DNA of 64,000 nt from Cupriavidus nantongensis (GTDB taxonomy: Bacteria; Pseudomonadota; Gammaproteobacteria; Burkholderiales; Burkholderiaceae): positions 1-64,000 of the forward strand of contig NZ_CP014845.1 of the NCBI RefSeq assembly GCF_001598055.1, written 5' to 3'. The notes below the pieces were generated by a model, which did no database searches, was not told the DNA's origin, and saw only the letters and a list, made by a program, of their open reading frames with translations. Below, piece by piece: positions 9,879 through 19,176 of the stretch (the first letter of the stretch is position 1; each line of letters begins with the position of its first letter). Made by a program: the position numbers and the translations under genes.

Positions 9879-10141
9879 GTGGGACCTCGGCGCAGAGCCT
9901 GAAAAAATCGCGGTGGATGCAGGAATTATCGGGCAAAGACCAGCGCATTGTAGCGGCGCGCACCGCAGGCGCGACCGTCTGTTGCCGTACGCACGTGCCC
10001 GCTAGCCGGAGCGGAGTGCAGGCTACGGATGCGGCGCCTGCGCCAGATGGCGCCGCTTCTGGCATCATGAGCCTGTCGGGCCACCGCGGCCCCTGTTTCT
10101 GTTTCCGCCTCTTCACGCGGCCGTGCGCCGCGCCTGCTGCA

Positions 10142-10963
10142 ATGACCTCGCTGGATCCCTGCGCCGACATGCCCGCTTCCACCCTGTCCGCCGATGCCGG
10201 CGCGCTGCCGCGCCTGGTGCAGGCCTTCCACGCCAATGGCTTCGTGATCCTGCGCGGCTTTGCCGACGAGCCGGTGTGTGCGGCGCTGGAGGCGGTGACG
10301 CGCCAGCATCTCGCCGCGGCGGTGCCGCCGGTGGAGTTCGAGGCCGACCTCGGCTATCCGGGCGCCCCGGCCACGCGCGATGCCGCCGGCGGCGGCACGG
10401 TCAGGCGCCTGCGCCAGGCCTACGGGCGGGATGAGGTATTCCGCCGCTGGGCCAGCGATCCGAAGCTGGTCGCCGTCGTGCAGGCCCTGCTGGGCGAGCC
10501 CGCCCGCATCACGCTGGCGCATCACAACTGCGTGATGACCAAGCATCCGCACTACGGCAGCCAGACCGGCTGGCATCGCGATACCCGCTACTGGTCGTTT
10601 GCGCGGCCGGAACTGGTGACGGTGTGGCTGGCGCTGGGCGATGAGGACGAGCGCAATGGCGTGCTGCGCGTCATCCCGGGTTCGCACCAGGCGAAGCTGG
10701 AGCCAGGCCAGCTGGACCCGGCCGAATTCCTGATCGAAGCGCACCCGGCCAGCCAGCCGCTGCTGGATGCCGCGCAGCCGCTGGCGCTGCACCGCGGCGA
10801 CGTGCTGTGCTTCGACAGCCGGCTGTTCCATGCGGCCGGCCGCAATGTGTCCAACGCGGTCAAGCTGTCGGTGGCGTTCGCGTATTTCGGCGCCAGCAAC
10901 CGGCCGCTTGACGGCACGCGCTCGGCCGAGTTCGGCAGCGTCGAGCTGCCCGCCGTGGTCTGA
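10142..10963 (+). CDS. Phytanoyl-CoA dioxygenase (PhyH) family protein
   Basis: The 273-residue protein is a non-haem Fe(II)/2-oxoglutarate oxygenase. The iron-binding facial triad is visible: H145 and D147 in GWHRDTRYW and H230 in SRLFHAAGRN. The N-terminal AFHANGFVILRGFADE is typical of bacterial PhyH proteins. The hydroxylated substrate cannot be told from sequence. The ATG at 10142 gives the usual start-to-motif distance; in-frame ATGs at 10067 and 10169 are alternatives and none has a strong ribosome site. No operon partner is visible; the IclR gene downstream is convergent. Confidence 0.82.
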   Translation: MTSLDPCADMPASTLSADAGALPRLVQAFHANGFVILRGFADEPVCAALEAVTRQHLAAAVPPVEFEADLGYPGAPATRDAAGGGTVRRLRQAYGRDEVFRRWASDPKLVAVVQALLGEPARITLAHHNCVMTKHPHYGSQTGWHRDTRYWSFARPELVTVWLALGDEDERNGVLRVIPGSHQAKLEPGQLDPAEFLIEAHPASQPLLDAAQPLALHRGDVLCFDSRLFHAAGRNVSNAVKLSVAFAYFGASNRPLDGTRSAEFGSVELPAVV

Positions 10964-10979
10964 TCCGGCGTGGCTGCGC

Positions 10980-11819
10980 TCAGGTGCGCAGCCCGACCAG
11001 CCCGGAGATCTTCTCGGAAGCCTCGAGTAGCGGCGGCAGGAAGCGCTCCAGCATCTGCTGCGCGCTGGTGCGGTTGGCCTGGCCGCTGATGTTGATGGCG
11101 GCGATGGTGTGGCCGGCGCGGTTGCGGATCGGCGCGGCCAGCGATACCAGCCCTTCCTCCAGCTCCTGGTCGTTCAGGGCCCAGCCGCGCTGGCGGACGT
11201 CGGCGACGATGGCCTTGAGCGCGTCCACGTCGGTCACGGTGCGCCCGGTGCGCGCGCGCAGCTCGGTGGCGCGCAGCACGCTGTCGAGCTCGGGCTCGCT
11301 CAAGCCCGCCAGCAGCACCCGTCCCATCGACGAGCAATACGCCGGCAGGCGGCTGCCGATCGACAGGTTGATGGTCATGATCTTGCGCGCCGGCACGCGT
11401 AGCACGTAGACGATCTCGGTGCCGTCCAGCACCGAGATCGAGCAGCTTTCATGGACCTGCTGCGACAGCGTCTCCATGATCGGCTCGGCCAGGTTCCAGA
11501 ACGGCATCGAGGTCAGGTAGGCGAAGCCCAGGTCGAGGATCTTGGGCGTGAGCCGGAACAGGCGCCCATCGGCCTGCACATAGCCCAGCCCCACCAGCGT
11601 CAGCAGGATGCGGCGCGCGCCCGCGCGCGTCAGGCCGCTGGCCTGGGCGATTTCGGTCAGGGTCTGGGCCGGGTGCTGCGCGTTGAAGGCGCGGATTACC
11701 GACAGCCCGCGTGCAAAGGACTGCACATAGCTGTCGCTCGGCTTTTCGGGCGTGGCGGCGCTGTCGGCGGTCGGCGATGCTGGCGGCGGGGTCTGGCGGG
11801 AATCGGTGGGACTGGCCAT
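10980..11819 (-). CDS. IclR-family regulator, PcaR/PobR-like subgroup
   Basis: The 279-residue protein begins with a disordered Ser/Pro/Thr-rich tail (residues 1-30). A winged-helix follows (YVQSFARGLSVIRAF, LTEIAQASGLTRAGARRILLTL), then the IclR effector domain (YCSSMGRVLLAGLSE). The opening VQSFARGLSVI and the ALNDQELEEGLVSLAAPI segment resemble PcaR/PcaU/PobR regulators of protocatechuate and beta-ketoadipate genes. A PcaR-like site lies upstream of pcaIJF in this window, so this protein is a candidate regulator of those genes, although it lies 35 kb away. It is downstream of, and co-directional with, the MFS gene. Confidence 0.85.
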   Translation of the reverse strand: MASPTDSRQTPPPASPTADSAATPEKPSDSYVQSFARGLSVIRAFNAQHPAQTLTEIAQASGLTRAGARRILLTLVGLGYVQADGRLFRLTPKILDLGFAYLTSMPFWNLAEPIMETLSQQVHESCSISVLDGTEIVYVLRVPARKIMTINLSIGSRLPAYCSSMGRVLLAGLSEPELDSVLRATELRARTGRTVTDVDALKAIVADVRQRGWALNDQELEEGLVSLAAPIRNRAGHTIAAINISGQANRTSAQQMLERFLPPLLEASEKISGLVGLRT

Positions 11820-11937
11820 CTTGCGTAGCCCGGCGTGGTTCGCCGGATTGGCACGGAAAGGCCGAAAGGGTAGAGGAAATGCCGGCATTGCGCCAGTGCC
11901 GGGGCCGGACCGGCCCGCGGCGGCCAGGGCCGGGCCC

Positions 11938-13548
11938 TTAGCGGAAGCTGCGCTGCACCAGCACGAACACCCCTGCCGCCACGCACAGCGCGGCAAAGCC
12001 ATGCAGCAGGTCCATGCCGGCGAGCAGCGTCGCCTGCCGGTCGACTTCCTGTGAGATCTTGGCCAGTCCCGCCGCGGACAGCGCGTCGGGCATCTGCAGC
12101 GCCGGGTTGAAGCGGGTGATGTGCTCGACCAGGTGGGTGCGGTGCTGCGCCAGGCCGTCCTGCATGAACACGCTCGCCAGCCCGGTGCCCATCGCCGAGG
12201 CAATCTGCTTGCACACGTTCTTGAACTGGTAGGCGTGCGAGAAATCCTCGACCGGCACTTCCAGGTAGGTCATCGACGCCACCTGTACCATCAGCAGCAC
12301 CGGCGTCAGCCCCTCCAGCAGCACCACCGGCACCAGCGCGTAGTCCGGCGCCCCCGGCATCAGCTGGGTCGACAGCAGCATCGCCGCGCAGGCGTAGACG
12401 ATAAAGCCGATCGCGATCACGCGCCGCTTGCGGAACACCAGCGCCATGCCCAGCGTGATCACGACGGCGCCGATGGCCGACACGGTGCCGCTGGTCGACA
12501 GCAGCATGCAGGTGGTGCGGAAGGTCAGCCCGAGCCCGGTCTGCGTCAGCGTCGGCAGCAGGAACGACCACCCCGACGACAGCAGGTAGTACAGCGTGTA
12601 GAAGCCCAGCCCGTACAGGTACTGGCGCCCGGCCAGGCGCGAGAAGTCGATCCACGGGTCCGGATGCCGATACAGCCGCCAGCCGCTGAAGGCAAACAGC
12701 GCCACGCCGCACAGCGCGGCCAGCGGCATCTCGAGCGAGCTGAAGAAGCGCGTGTAGCGCATTTCCTGCAGCGTATGCAGGAACACCAGCGCGCCCAGCG
12801 CGGCGGCGATGGCGGCGGGCCAGTCCAGCGTCGACACCGGCGGATGCGGATCGCGCGCCGCGCGCGTGGGGTAGGTCAGCGCGACCGACAGCAGCACCGG
12901 CAGCGCAATGCCGGCCTGGAACAGGAACACCGCGCGCCAGCCGATGTCGTCCAGGAAGATGCTGGTCAGCCACGGCGTGATCGCCAGCATGGAAAACGAG
13001 CCGCCGCCGAAGCGCAGCATCAGCGGCGCGCGCTCGGCCGGCGTCGACACCAGCTGGGCCAGGATGCGCGAGGCCGCGAACAGGCCGCCCGCGCCAAGCC
13101 CCTGCACCGCCTTGCCGGTGATCAGCCCGGCCGGGCTGGCGAACTCCGCGCAGATCACCGAGCCGGCGATAAACACCAGCAGCGACACCATGGTGAAGCG
13201 CTTGTACGTAATGCGGCGCGCGACCTGGTCGAGCACCATATTCATCAGCACCGCGGTGGCGGCGTAGGCCGAGATCGCGTACAGGTAGTCCTCCGGCGCG
13301 GCACCGACGCCGCCCTGGATATGCTGGCTGGCCACGCCCATCATCAGCGTGGACGAGAAGTCGATGCCGGTCACCAGACCCAGCGTCAGGCCGAACAATG
13401 AAAGACGCCAGTGACCCATCTCGGGGTGACTGGCGAGCTGCATGCGCTGGCGCTGGGGGGTAGCGGTGCCGGGGGCGGCGGGGGCTGGAATGGCCGGAAT
13501 GGCTGGGGCTAGCGCGTCCGATCCGGCCGGGACAGGCGTTTGTTGCAT
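11938..13548 (-). CDS. MFS transporter, DHA2-like
   Basis: This 536-residue polytopic inner-membrane protein begins with a Pro/Ala-rich N-terminal tail (residues 1-40) followed by about 14 hydrophobic segments. The helices include TLGLVTGIDFSSTLMMGVASQHI and LITGKAVQGLGAGGLFAASR. Small-molecule efflux is likely; the substrate is unknown. It is transcribed divergently from a LysR gene across a 61-bp spacer, a common regulator-target layout. It is paralogous to the transporter at 3797-5380, which is MarR-controlled instead. Confidence 0.87.
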   Translation of the reverse strand: MQQTPVPAGSDALAPAIPAIPAPAAPGTATPQRQRMQLASHPEMGHWRLSLFGLTLGLVTGIDFSSTLMMGVASQHIQGGVGAAPEDYLYAISAYAATAVLMNMVLDQVARRITYKRFTMVSLLVFIAGSVICAEFASPAGLITGKAVQGLGAGGLFAASRILAQLVSTPAERAPLMLRFGGGSFSMLAITPWLTSIFLDDIGWRAVFLFQAGIALPVLLSVALTYPTRAARDPHPPVSTLDWPAAIAAALGALVFLHTLQEMRYTRFFSSLEMPLAALCGVALFAFSGWRLYRHPDPWIDFSRLAGRQYLYGLGFYTLYYLLSSGWSFLLPTLTQTGLGLTFRTTCMLLSTSGTVSAIGAVVITLGMALVFRKRRVIAIGFIVYACAAMLLSTQLMPGAPDYALVPVVLLEGLTPVLLMVQVASMTYLEVPVEDFSHAYQFKNVCKQIASAMGTGLASVFMQDGLAQHRTHLVEHITRFNPALQMPDALSAAGLAKISQEVDRQATLLAGMDLLHGFAALCVAAGVFVLVQRSFR

Positions 13549-13609
13549 CGCTCAAGCATAATGTAGGCCCACCGTTGAGAACTACAGGTTGTCAGGGAAA
13601 CATTGTCCG

Positions 13610-14596
13610 GTGAACGAAACAATCCAATGGAATGACTGGGAGGCGTTCTGCTGCGTGGTCGAGCAGGGCACGTTCACGGCCGCGGCGGAGCAGCTCGACT
13701 GTCCCAAGTCGCGCGTGTCGGCCGCCGTGGCGCGGCTGGAAACCGCCATCGGCGCCAAGCTGCTGGAGCGCACCACGCGCCGCATGCGCCTCACCGATGC
13801 CGGCAAGGCGGTCTATCGCGACGTCGCGCCGCTGTTCGCGCGGCTGCGCGAAATCCGCCAGGAAACGCTGGCGCGCGAAGAGCGCGTGCAGGGCGTGCTG
13901 CGCATCGCCACGCCCTATGAATTCGGCGCGCAGCAGCTCGGCGGCGTGATCTGCCGCACGCTGGCGGCACACCCCGCGCTGGATGTGGCGGTGGAAATCA
14001 CCCAGGGCCTGGTCGACCCGATCCGCGACGGCTTCGACGTGGCCTTTGTCATCGTCGACGCCGACCTGCCGGATTCCGGCACGGTGGCGCGCCGGATCTA
14101 CCACGTCGAGCGCGGCCTGTTCGCCGCGCCGGCGCTGGCGGCCAGCCTGCCGGCGCAGCTGCGCCCGGAAGACCTGGCCAATATGCCGACGCTGACCACG
14201 CCCGGCGACACGGTGTGGGAATTCACCCGCGACGACCAGACCGTATCGGTGCCGATCCGCCCGCGCATGCAGACCCACAACGCCGAACTGCGCCTGCAGG
14301 GCGCGCTGGCGGGGCTGGGCATCGCGCGGCTGTCGGTGATCTATTGCGAGGCCGAGGTCGCGCAGGGGCGGCTGGTGCGCGTGCTGCCCGACTATCCGCT
14401 GCCGCCGCTGCGCGTGTTCGCGCTGCTGCCGGACCGGCGCCTGCAGCCGCGCAAGGTGCGCGCCTTCATGGAAGCGATCGAATCGATGATGGTGTCGGAG
14501 CTGCCGCCGGAAGGCGATGCCGAGACGGCGCGGGACGCCGGGCCGGATGCCGCGGCGGACGGGCTGGCACCGGGAGAGGCGCGTACGGCGGGCTGA
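13610..14596 (+). CDS. LysR-family transcriptional regulator
   Basis: The N-terminal winged helix reads WEAFCCVVEQGTFTAAAEQLDCPKSRVSAAVARLETAIGAKLLERTTRRM, followed by a LysR effector domain (about residues 85-295). A 30-residue Ala/Asp/Glu-rich C-terminal tail extends past the usual end. I use the GTG at 13610; an in-frame TTG at 13589 is possible. The divergent DHA2 transporter is its probable target. The 3' end runs into a tandem decamer repeat, so the tail may be variable among strains. Confidence 0.86.
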   Translation: MNETIQWNDWEAFCCVVEQGTFTAAAEQLDCPKSRVSAAVARLETAIGAKLLERTTRRMRLTDAGKAVYRDVAPLFARLREIRQETLAREERVQGVLRIATPYEFGAQQLGGVICRTLAAHPALDVAVEITQGLVDPIRDGFDVAFVIVDADLPDSGTVARRIYHVERGLFAAPALAASLPAQLRPEDLANMPTLTTPGDTVWEFTRDDQTVSVPIRPRMQTHNAELRLQGALAGLGIARLSVIYCEAEVAQGRLVRVLPDYPLPPLRVFALLPDRRLQPRKVRAFMEAIESMMVSELPPEGDAETARDAGPDAAADGLAPGEARTAG

Positions 14597-14634
14597 GGGG
14601 CGCTGAGGGGGCGCTGAGGGGCGCTGAGGGGCGC
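14590..14634. repeat. Short tandem repeat of a GCGCTGAGGG decamer
   Basis: About four near-identical copies of a 10-bp unit run from the stop codon of the LysR gene into the intergenic space; one copy has an extra G. The TGA stop of the LysR gene is the TGA of the first unit. Confidence 0.8.
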
Positions 14635-14676
14635 AGTCGGTGAAGGCGTTGCGCCGCTCGTGCGCCCCGGCTGCCG

Positions 14677-15237
14677 TCAGTGCAGGCCGATGATGCCGGC
14701 GCCCAGCCGGGCGAGGACCATCAGCAGGATCTGCGCAATCACGAACAGCACCAGCGGCGAGATATCGAAGCCGCCCAGGCGCGGCACCACGCGCTGGATC
14801 GGGCGCAGCACCGGCGCGGTCAGGTGGTCGATCGCCGGGGTGATCGGCGAATGCGGGTTGACCCACGACAGGATCGCCATCAGCAGCGTGACCCACATCA
14901 CCAGGCTGATGGCCCATTTCAGCACATAGAGCACGGCGGTCAGCAGCATGGCGGGAACGAAGCCGGGCAGGTCGATGCCGCTGATCAGCGCGACCAGAGC
15001 CAGAAACACCACCGCGGTCAGCCACGCGGCCAGGATCGTGGCCCAGTCGATGCCGCCCACGCCCGGGATGATCCGGCGCAGCGGCCGCACCAGCCAGTCG
15101 GTGATCTGGAACACGCCCTGCGAGACCGGGTTGCGCGTGGGCAGCCGCGTCAGCTGCATCCAGACGCGCAGCAGCAGCGCCATGCCGAACAGGGTAAAGA
15201 CGGTATCCAGCAGGAAGAGAGCGATTTCCGAGAACAT
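14677..15237 (-). CDS. YggT-family integral membrane protein
   Basis: The 186-residue protein contains two YggT repeats, each with two hydrophobic helices (FLLDTVFTLFGMALLLRVWMQ and LLTAVLYVLKWAISLVMWVTLLMAILSW). Each repeat is followed by a conserved R(R/P)IIPGVGGIDW or RVVPRLGGFDI segment. YggT proteins are linked to cell-envelope, osmotic and division functions, but the mechanism is unknown. The start at 15237 begins MFSEIALFLLDTVF. An upstream extension to 15315 is Arg-rich and non-hydrophobic, so it was rejected. Confidence 0.9.
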   Translation of the reverse strand: MFSEIALFLLDTVFTLFGMALLLRVWMQLTRLPTRNPVSQGVFQITDWLVRPLRRIIPGVGGIDWATILAAWLTAVVFLALVALISGIDLPGFVPAMLLTAVLYVLKWAISLVMWVTLLMAILSWVNPHSPITPAIDHLTAPVLRPIQRVVPRLGGFDISPLVLFVIAQILLMVLARLGAGIIGLH

Positions 15238-15424
15238 CGGTGCGTTTTCCGGTGACGGGTGAAGGTGTCTGCAACCGCACAGATTCTGCCATAGCCGAGC
15301 GCGCGCACGGCGCAAACCGGGATCGGCTGCCGGTGTGCCGCGCGGCCCCTATAATTGCGAGCGCCCCGCAGGGGGCGTGCGCGGATTGCCGCGCCTTCAT
15401 TCCCTTTCGCGTTTTTTGCCGCCC

Positions 15425-15883
15425 ATGCCCAGCAAGTCAGCCTCGTCGCCGCAACCCGCCCCGCTCAGCAAGGCCGACTTCGAGGCACTGTCCGACTTCC
15501 GCTACCAGCTGCGCCGCTTCCTGCGGTTTTCCGAAGACGCGGCGCGCGCGGAAGGGCTGACGGTGCAGCAATACCTGCTGCTGCTGCATATCCGCGGCTG
15601 CGTCGACAAGGACTGGGCCTCGATCGGTGAACTGGCCGAGCGCCTGCAGGCCAAGCAGCACGGCGTGGTGGCGCTGGTCAATCGCAGCGAGGCCGCCGGG
15701 TTGGTCAAGCGCCGGCTCAATCCCGAAGACCGCCGCGTGGTGCAGGTGCACCTGACCGCCAAGGGCGAGCGCTACCTGAACCGGCTGGCGATGCTGCACC
15801 GGACCGAGCTCGAATCGCTGCGCGGCGCGTTCCGCGTGGCCCGCATCACGCAGTTCAACGACGATGGCGCGGAGCGCGGCTGA
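15425..15883 (+). CDS. MarR-family transcriptional regulator
   Basis: The 152-residue winged-helix protein has the recognition region SIGELAERLQAKQHGVVALVNRSEAAGLVKRRLNPEDRRVVQVHLTAKG. The RRFLRFSEDAARAEGLTVQQYLLLLHI helices are typical of MarR dimerisation segments. It has no obvious adjacent target: the upstream YggT gene is divergent and a lipoprotein gene follows 138 bp later. The ATG at 15425 is chosen for the fit to family length; no clear ribosome site precedes it. Confidence 0.83.
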   Translation: MPSKSASSPQPAPLSKADFEALSDFRYQLRRFLRFSEDAARAEGLTVQQYLLLLHIRGCVDKDWASIGELAERLQAKQHGVVALVNRSEAAGLVKRRLNPEDRRVVQVHLTAKGERYLNRLAMLHRTELESLRGAFRVARITQFNDDGAERG

Positions 15884-16021
15884 ACGCCGCCGGGCGCCAC
15901 GCCTGCACTGCAGGCCGTTACAGGCGGTTACCAATCACAAGCTCCGGTGACACCCGCTGGCCGGCGGCGGCCCTAGACTCGCGCGCATTCCCCAACACGC
16001 GCAGCGCGCAGGAGTCCTGAC

Positions 16022-16708
16022 ATGTCCATCCCCTTTCGTTCGGTTGTGCTTGCGGTGCTTGGCGCCGGTGCGCTGGCCGGGTGTGCCACGCCGTATGGCT
16101 ACGACAACGGCTATGGCGCGGGGTATGGCGGGGGCTACGGCGGCGGCTATGGCAACACCGGCTATGGCAGCACGGGCTACGGCAGTGGCACCACCATCAG
16201 CGGTTACCCGCAGCAGGGCTATCCGCAACAGGGGTATCCGCAGCAAGGCTATCCGCAACAAGGCTATCCTCAGCAGGACTACCCGCAGTCTTCGTATCCG
16301 CAGCAGCCGTATCCGCAGCCGTCGTACCAGGACGGCAGCTATGGCAACGGCTACGGCAACCAGGCCTATGGCGTGCGCTACGGCTGGGTCGAGGGTATCG
16401 AGGTGGTGCCGGGCCAGCCGCCGTCGACCAGCGGCGCCGGCGCCGTGGTAGGCGGCATCGTCGGCGGGCTGCTGGGCCACCAGGTGGGTGGCGGCCGCGG
16501 CAATACCGTGGCGACCATCGGCGGCGCCGTGGCCGGAGCGGTAGCCGGCAACGAAGTCGAGAAGCGCACCGGCACCAGTGCCCCGGCCTACCGCGTGCGC
16601 GTGCGCACCAGCGACAACGCCTACCTGACGCTGACCCAGTCCAACGCCTACCAGATGCGCATCGGCGACCGCGTCCGCATCGAGAACGGCGTGGCCGTGC
16701 CGTACTGA
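16022..16708 (+). CDS. Glycine-zipper outer-membrane lipoprotein with Tyr/Gly and YPQQG repeats
   Basis: The 228-residue protein has a lipoprotein signal (LGAGALAGC, acylated C21). A Tyr-Gly-rich low-complexity stretch (residues 24-60) follows, then a run of GYPQQ pentapeptides (about 61-105). The C-terminal half carries a glycine-zipper 2TM segment ([21 protein letters not shown] and [17 protein letters not shown], about 138-182), as in SlyB/17-kDa antigen proteins. It is probably anchored in the outer membrane as a structural lipoprotein. The repeated Tyr/Gly/Gln tract is unusual for this family and may vary in length. AGGAG precedes the start. Confidence 0.87.
   Translation: MSIPFRSVVLAVLGAGALAGCATPYGYDNGYGAGYGGGYGGGYGNTGYGSTGYGSGTTISGYPQQGYPQQGYPQQGYPQQGYPQQDYPQSSYPQQPYPQPSYQDGSYGNGYGNQAYGVRYGWVEGIEVVPGQPPSTSGAGAVVGGIVGGLLGHQVGGGRGNTVATIGGAVAGAVAGNEVEKRTGTSAPAYRVRVRTSDNAYLTLTQSNAYQMRIGDRVRIENGVAVPY
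16202..16327 (+). repeat. 15-bp tandem repeats encoding GYPQQ units
   Basis: Five near-identical 15-bp units (16202-16276) encode GYPQQ. They are followed by degenerate units ([15 protein letters not shown]). The repeat is in frame, so copy-number change would alter protein length without a frameshift. Confidence 0.85.
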
Positions 16709-16713
16709 GCGCG

Positions 16714-18261
16714 TCAGTCGGTGCCGAACAGCTGCGCGTAATCCTCGCGCAGCTGGCGCTTGAGCAGCTTGCCGGCGGTATTGCGCGGCAGGTCCGCGAC
16801 GAACACGATGCGCTTGGGCACCTTGAACGGCGCCAGCGCCTGGCGCGCATGCGCGATCAGCTCGTCTTCGGTGGCATGGTCGTGGCCGCGCTTGCGCACC
16901 ACGCACGCCGTCACCGCCTCGACCCACTTCGGATGCGGCAGCGCGAACACCGCTGCCTCGGCCACCGCGCCATGGGTGTACAGGCACTCTTCCACTTCGC
17001 GGCTCGACACCAGCACGCCGCCCGAGTTGATCACGTCCTTGATCCGGTCCACCACATACAGGTAGCCCTCGGCATCCATGTAGCCGAGGTCGCCGGAATG
17101 GAACCAGCCGCCGGCGAAGGCCTCGGCGGTCTGCTCCGGCTTGTCCCAGTAGTGCGTCAGCAACTGCGGCGAGCGATGCACGATCTCGCCCAGCTCGCCC
17201 GGCGGCACGTCCTGCAGGGATTCATCGACGATGCGGGTCTCGACATTCAATACCGGCCGCCCCGCCGAGGCCGGACGCGCGGCGTGCTCGTCGGGTCCCA
17301 GCACCGTCGCCAGCGGCCCGATCTCGCTTTGCCCGTAGCAGTTGTAGAAGCGCAGCGCCGGCAGCTTCTGCTGCAGCTCCAGCAGCACCGGCACCGGCAT
17401 GATCGAGGCGCCATAGTAGGCCTTGGTCAGCGTACCCAGCCGGGCCGGATCGAACTCCGCATGGCGCAGCAGCGCAATCCAGACCGTCGGCGGTGCAAAG
17501 AAGCTGGTGATGCGCTCGGTGTGGATGGTGCGCAGGCAGTAGCCGGCTTCCGGGCTGTCGGCGATCAGCGTGGTGCCGCCGCACAGCAGCAGCGGCATCA
17601 GGAACACATGCATCTGCGCCGAGTGGTACAGCGGCAGCGCGGCCAGTGAATAGTCGGACGCGCGGATATCGCAGGCGGCAATGGTGCTGACGTATTCGGC
17701 CAGCAGCGCGCGATGCGTCAGCACCGCACCCTTGGGCGCCGAGGTGGTGCCGGAGGTGTACAGGATCTGCGCGGGCGTGGATTCGGCGAGGGCGTCGGAC
17801 ACCGGCACGGCGGGGCCGTCGGCGGCCGCGGCAAGAATATCGGTGCGACCATCGCCGCCGTGCAGCGTGCCGCGGATCTTGCACGGCAGGCCGTCGACGC
17901 GCTCGGCCAGCGCCGGGTCGGCAAAGATCGCGCTGGCGCCCGATTGCGTGACGATGTACTCCGCCTCGGCCCGCGTCATCGAGAAATTCACCGGCACATG
18001 GATCAGGCCGCTGCGCAGGCAGGCCAGCCACAGCAGCACATAGGCGTCGGAGTTCTTGCCGAAGGCGGCGACGCGGTCGCCGGGACGCAGGCCCCACTGC
18101 GCCAGCGCGCCGGCCACGCGCGCGCTGGCGTCATCGAGCTGGCGGTAGCTCCAGCACCGCTCGCCGAAACGGATCGCGGTCTTGTCCGGACTGCGCCGCA
18201 CCGCGCGGGCAATGGCGTCGGGGATGGTGTTGCGCAGGGCGCGCTGCTGCTCTGACTGCAT
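16714..18261 (-). CDS. Class I adenylate-forming acyl-CoA synthetase
   Basis: The 515-residue protein activates a carboxylic acid with ATP and CoA. Visible motifs are the phosphate-binding loop YTSGTTSAPKGA, the adenine motif YNCYGQSEIGP, the hinge region GDLGYMDAEGYLYVVDRIKDV and the catalytic lysine segment RNTAGKLLKRQL near the C-terminus. The specific acid is not evident. The start at 18261 is preferred because GGAG lies 6 nt upstream; an in-frame ATG 12 bp further up (18273) is the alternative. The dienelactone hydrolase gene upstream on the same strand is separated by a strong hairpin, so a shared transcript is doubtful. Confidence 0.88.
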   Translation of the reverse strand: MQSEQQRALRNTIPDAIARAVRRSPDKTAIRFGERCWSYRQLDDASARVAGALAQWGLRPGDRVAAFGKNSDAYVLLWLACLRSGLIHVPVNFSMTRAEAEYIVTQSGASAIFADPALAERVDGLPCKIRGTLHGGDGRTDILAAAADGPAVPVSDALAESTPAQILYTSGTTSAPKGAVLTHRALLAEYVSTIAACDIRASDYSLAALPLYHSAQMHVFLMPLLLCGGTTLIADSPEAGYCLRTIHTERITSFFAPPTVWIALLRHAEFDPARLGTLTKAYYGASIMPVPVLLELQQKLPALRFYNCYGQSEIGPLATVLGPDEHAARPASAGRPVLNVETRIVDESLQDVPPGELGEIVHRSPQLLTHYWDKPEQTAEAFAGGWFHSGDLGYMDAEGYLYVVDRIKDVINSGGVLVSSREVEECLYTHGAVAEAAVFALPHPKWVEAVTACVVRKRGHDHATEDELIAHARQALAPFKVPKRIVFVADLPRNTAGKLLKRQLREDYAQLFGTD

Positions 18262-18323
18262 GGTGGTCTCCATTGTTATGGTTGGGGTCCAGCAAGTCTT
18301 GAAGCCAAGCGCCGAGGATAAGG

Positions 18324-18353
18324 CGTGCCGGCTTGCCGTGGCAAGCCGGCACG
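18324..18353 (-). terminator. Strong hairpin, probable terminator of the dienelactone hydrolase gene
   Basis: A perfect 14-bp GC-rich stem (18324-18337 with 18340-18353) has a 2-nt loop. It lies 15 bp after the stop of the upstream minus-strand gene. There is no strong T-run, so termination may be incomplete or the hairpin may protect the mRNA end. Confidence 0.55.
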
Positions 18354-18368
18354 GGACGGACAGGCGGA

Positions 18369-19079
18369 CTACAGCGCTGCCGACAGGAACACCAGCGCGC
18401 GCCCGTGCGCCAGCGCGGCGCTGGGCTGGTGGTAGGAGCCGCGTGCCCAGCAGTTGAAGCCGTGGTCGGCCTGCGGGTAGACGTGGATTTCGGTGGCGGG
18501 TTTGCCAGCCATCGCGTCGCGCACGGCCTGCACGGCGTCGGATGGGATATGCGCGTCGAGCGCGCCGTAGTGGAACTGCACCGGCACGCGGATGTTGGCG
18601 GCTTCCTGCAGCTGGTTCTGGATGCCGCCGCCGTAGTAGGGCACGGCGGCATCGACCAGGCCGCGCGCCGCGCTCAGGTACGACAGCAGGCCGCCGAAGC
18701 AGTAGCCCACCGCGGCCACCTTGCCGGCGCCGGTATGCTGGCGCAGCACCTGCACCGTGGCCGCGATATCGTCGAGCGCGGCGGACACGTCCACGGCCTT
18801 GCGCAGGGCCATGGCGCGCGCCATGTCGTCGCCCTCGTAGCCCAGCTGCACGCGCGGGGCCTGGCGCCAGAACACGTCCGGCGCGAGCACGGCATAGCCG
18901 TCGGCGGCGTACTGGTCGGCCACCGCGCGGATATGCTCGTTCACGCCGAAGATCTCCTGCAGCAGCACGATGCCCGGCGCGCCGGGCTGCACGCCCGCCG
19001 GCGGCAGGCTCAGGTAGGCATCGAAGCTGCCCGCGGCGGTGTCGACGCGGATCCACTGGCTGTCGGGAATGTCTGTCAT
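18369..19079 (-). CDS. Dienelactone hydrolase family protein
   Basis: The 236-residue alpha/beta-hydrolase has the cysteine-type triad of dienelactone hydrolases: C127 (GYCFGG), D175 (ALDAHIP) and H206 (QADHGFNCW). The E of LLQEIFGVNEH is the conserved residue that interacts with the cysteine. It hydrolyses a lactone or an ester-like bond; classical members act in chlorocatechol degradation, while many paralogues have unknown substrates. No aromatic-ring genes are adjacent, so the substrate is unassigned. Confidence 0.9.
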   Translation of the reverse strand: MTDIPDSQWIRVDTAAGSFDAYLSLPPAGVQPGAPGIVLLQEIFGVNEHIRAVADQYAADGYAVLAPDVFWRQAPRVQLGYEGDDMARAMALRKAVDVSAALDDIAATVQVLRQHTGAGKVAAVGYCFGGLLSYLSAARGLVDAAVPYYGGGIQNQLQEAANIRVPVQFHYGALDAHIPSDAVQAVRDAMAGKPATEIHVYPQADHGFNCWARGSYHQPSAALAHGRALVFLSAAL

Positions 19080-19176
19080 GGCGAAGGGTTCTCCGGAAGA
19101 GGCTGGGCAAGGATTGCCGCATTGTCAGCCCGCCAGTGTGCCACTGCGCGCCGCATCGTGCAGGCCGGCGCTCGCT

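Noticed and set aside
9879..10141. Possible small genes between moxR and the PhyH gene
   Set aside because: Frames exist but have no ribosome site and no recognisable motif; the gap is more likely promoter DNA.
16202..16327. Considered a CRISPR-like array
   Set aside because: The units are contiguous 15-bp coding repeats with no spacers and lie inside a lipoprotein gene.
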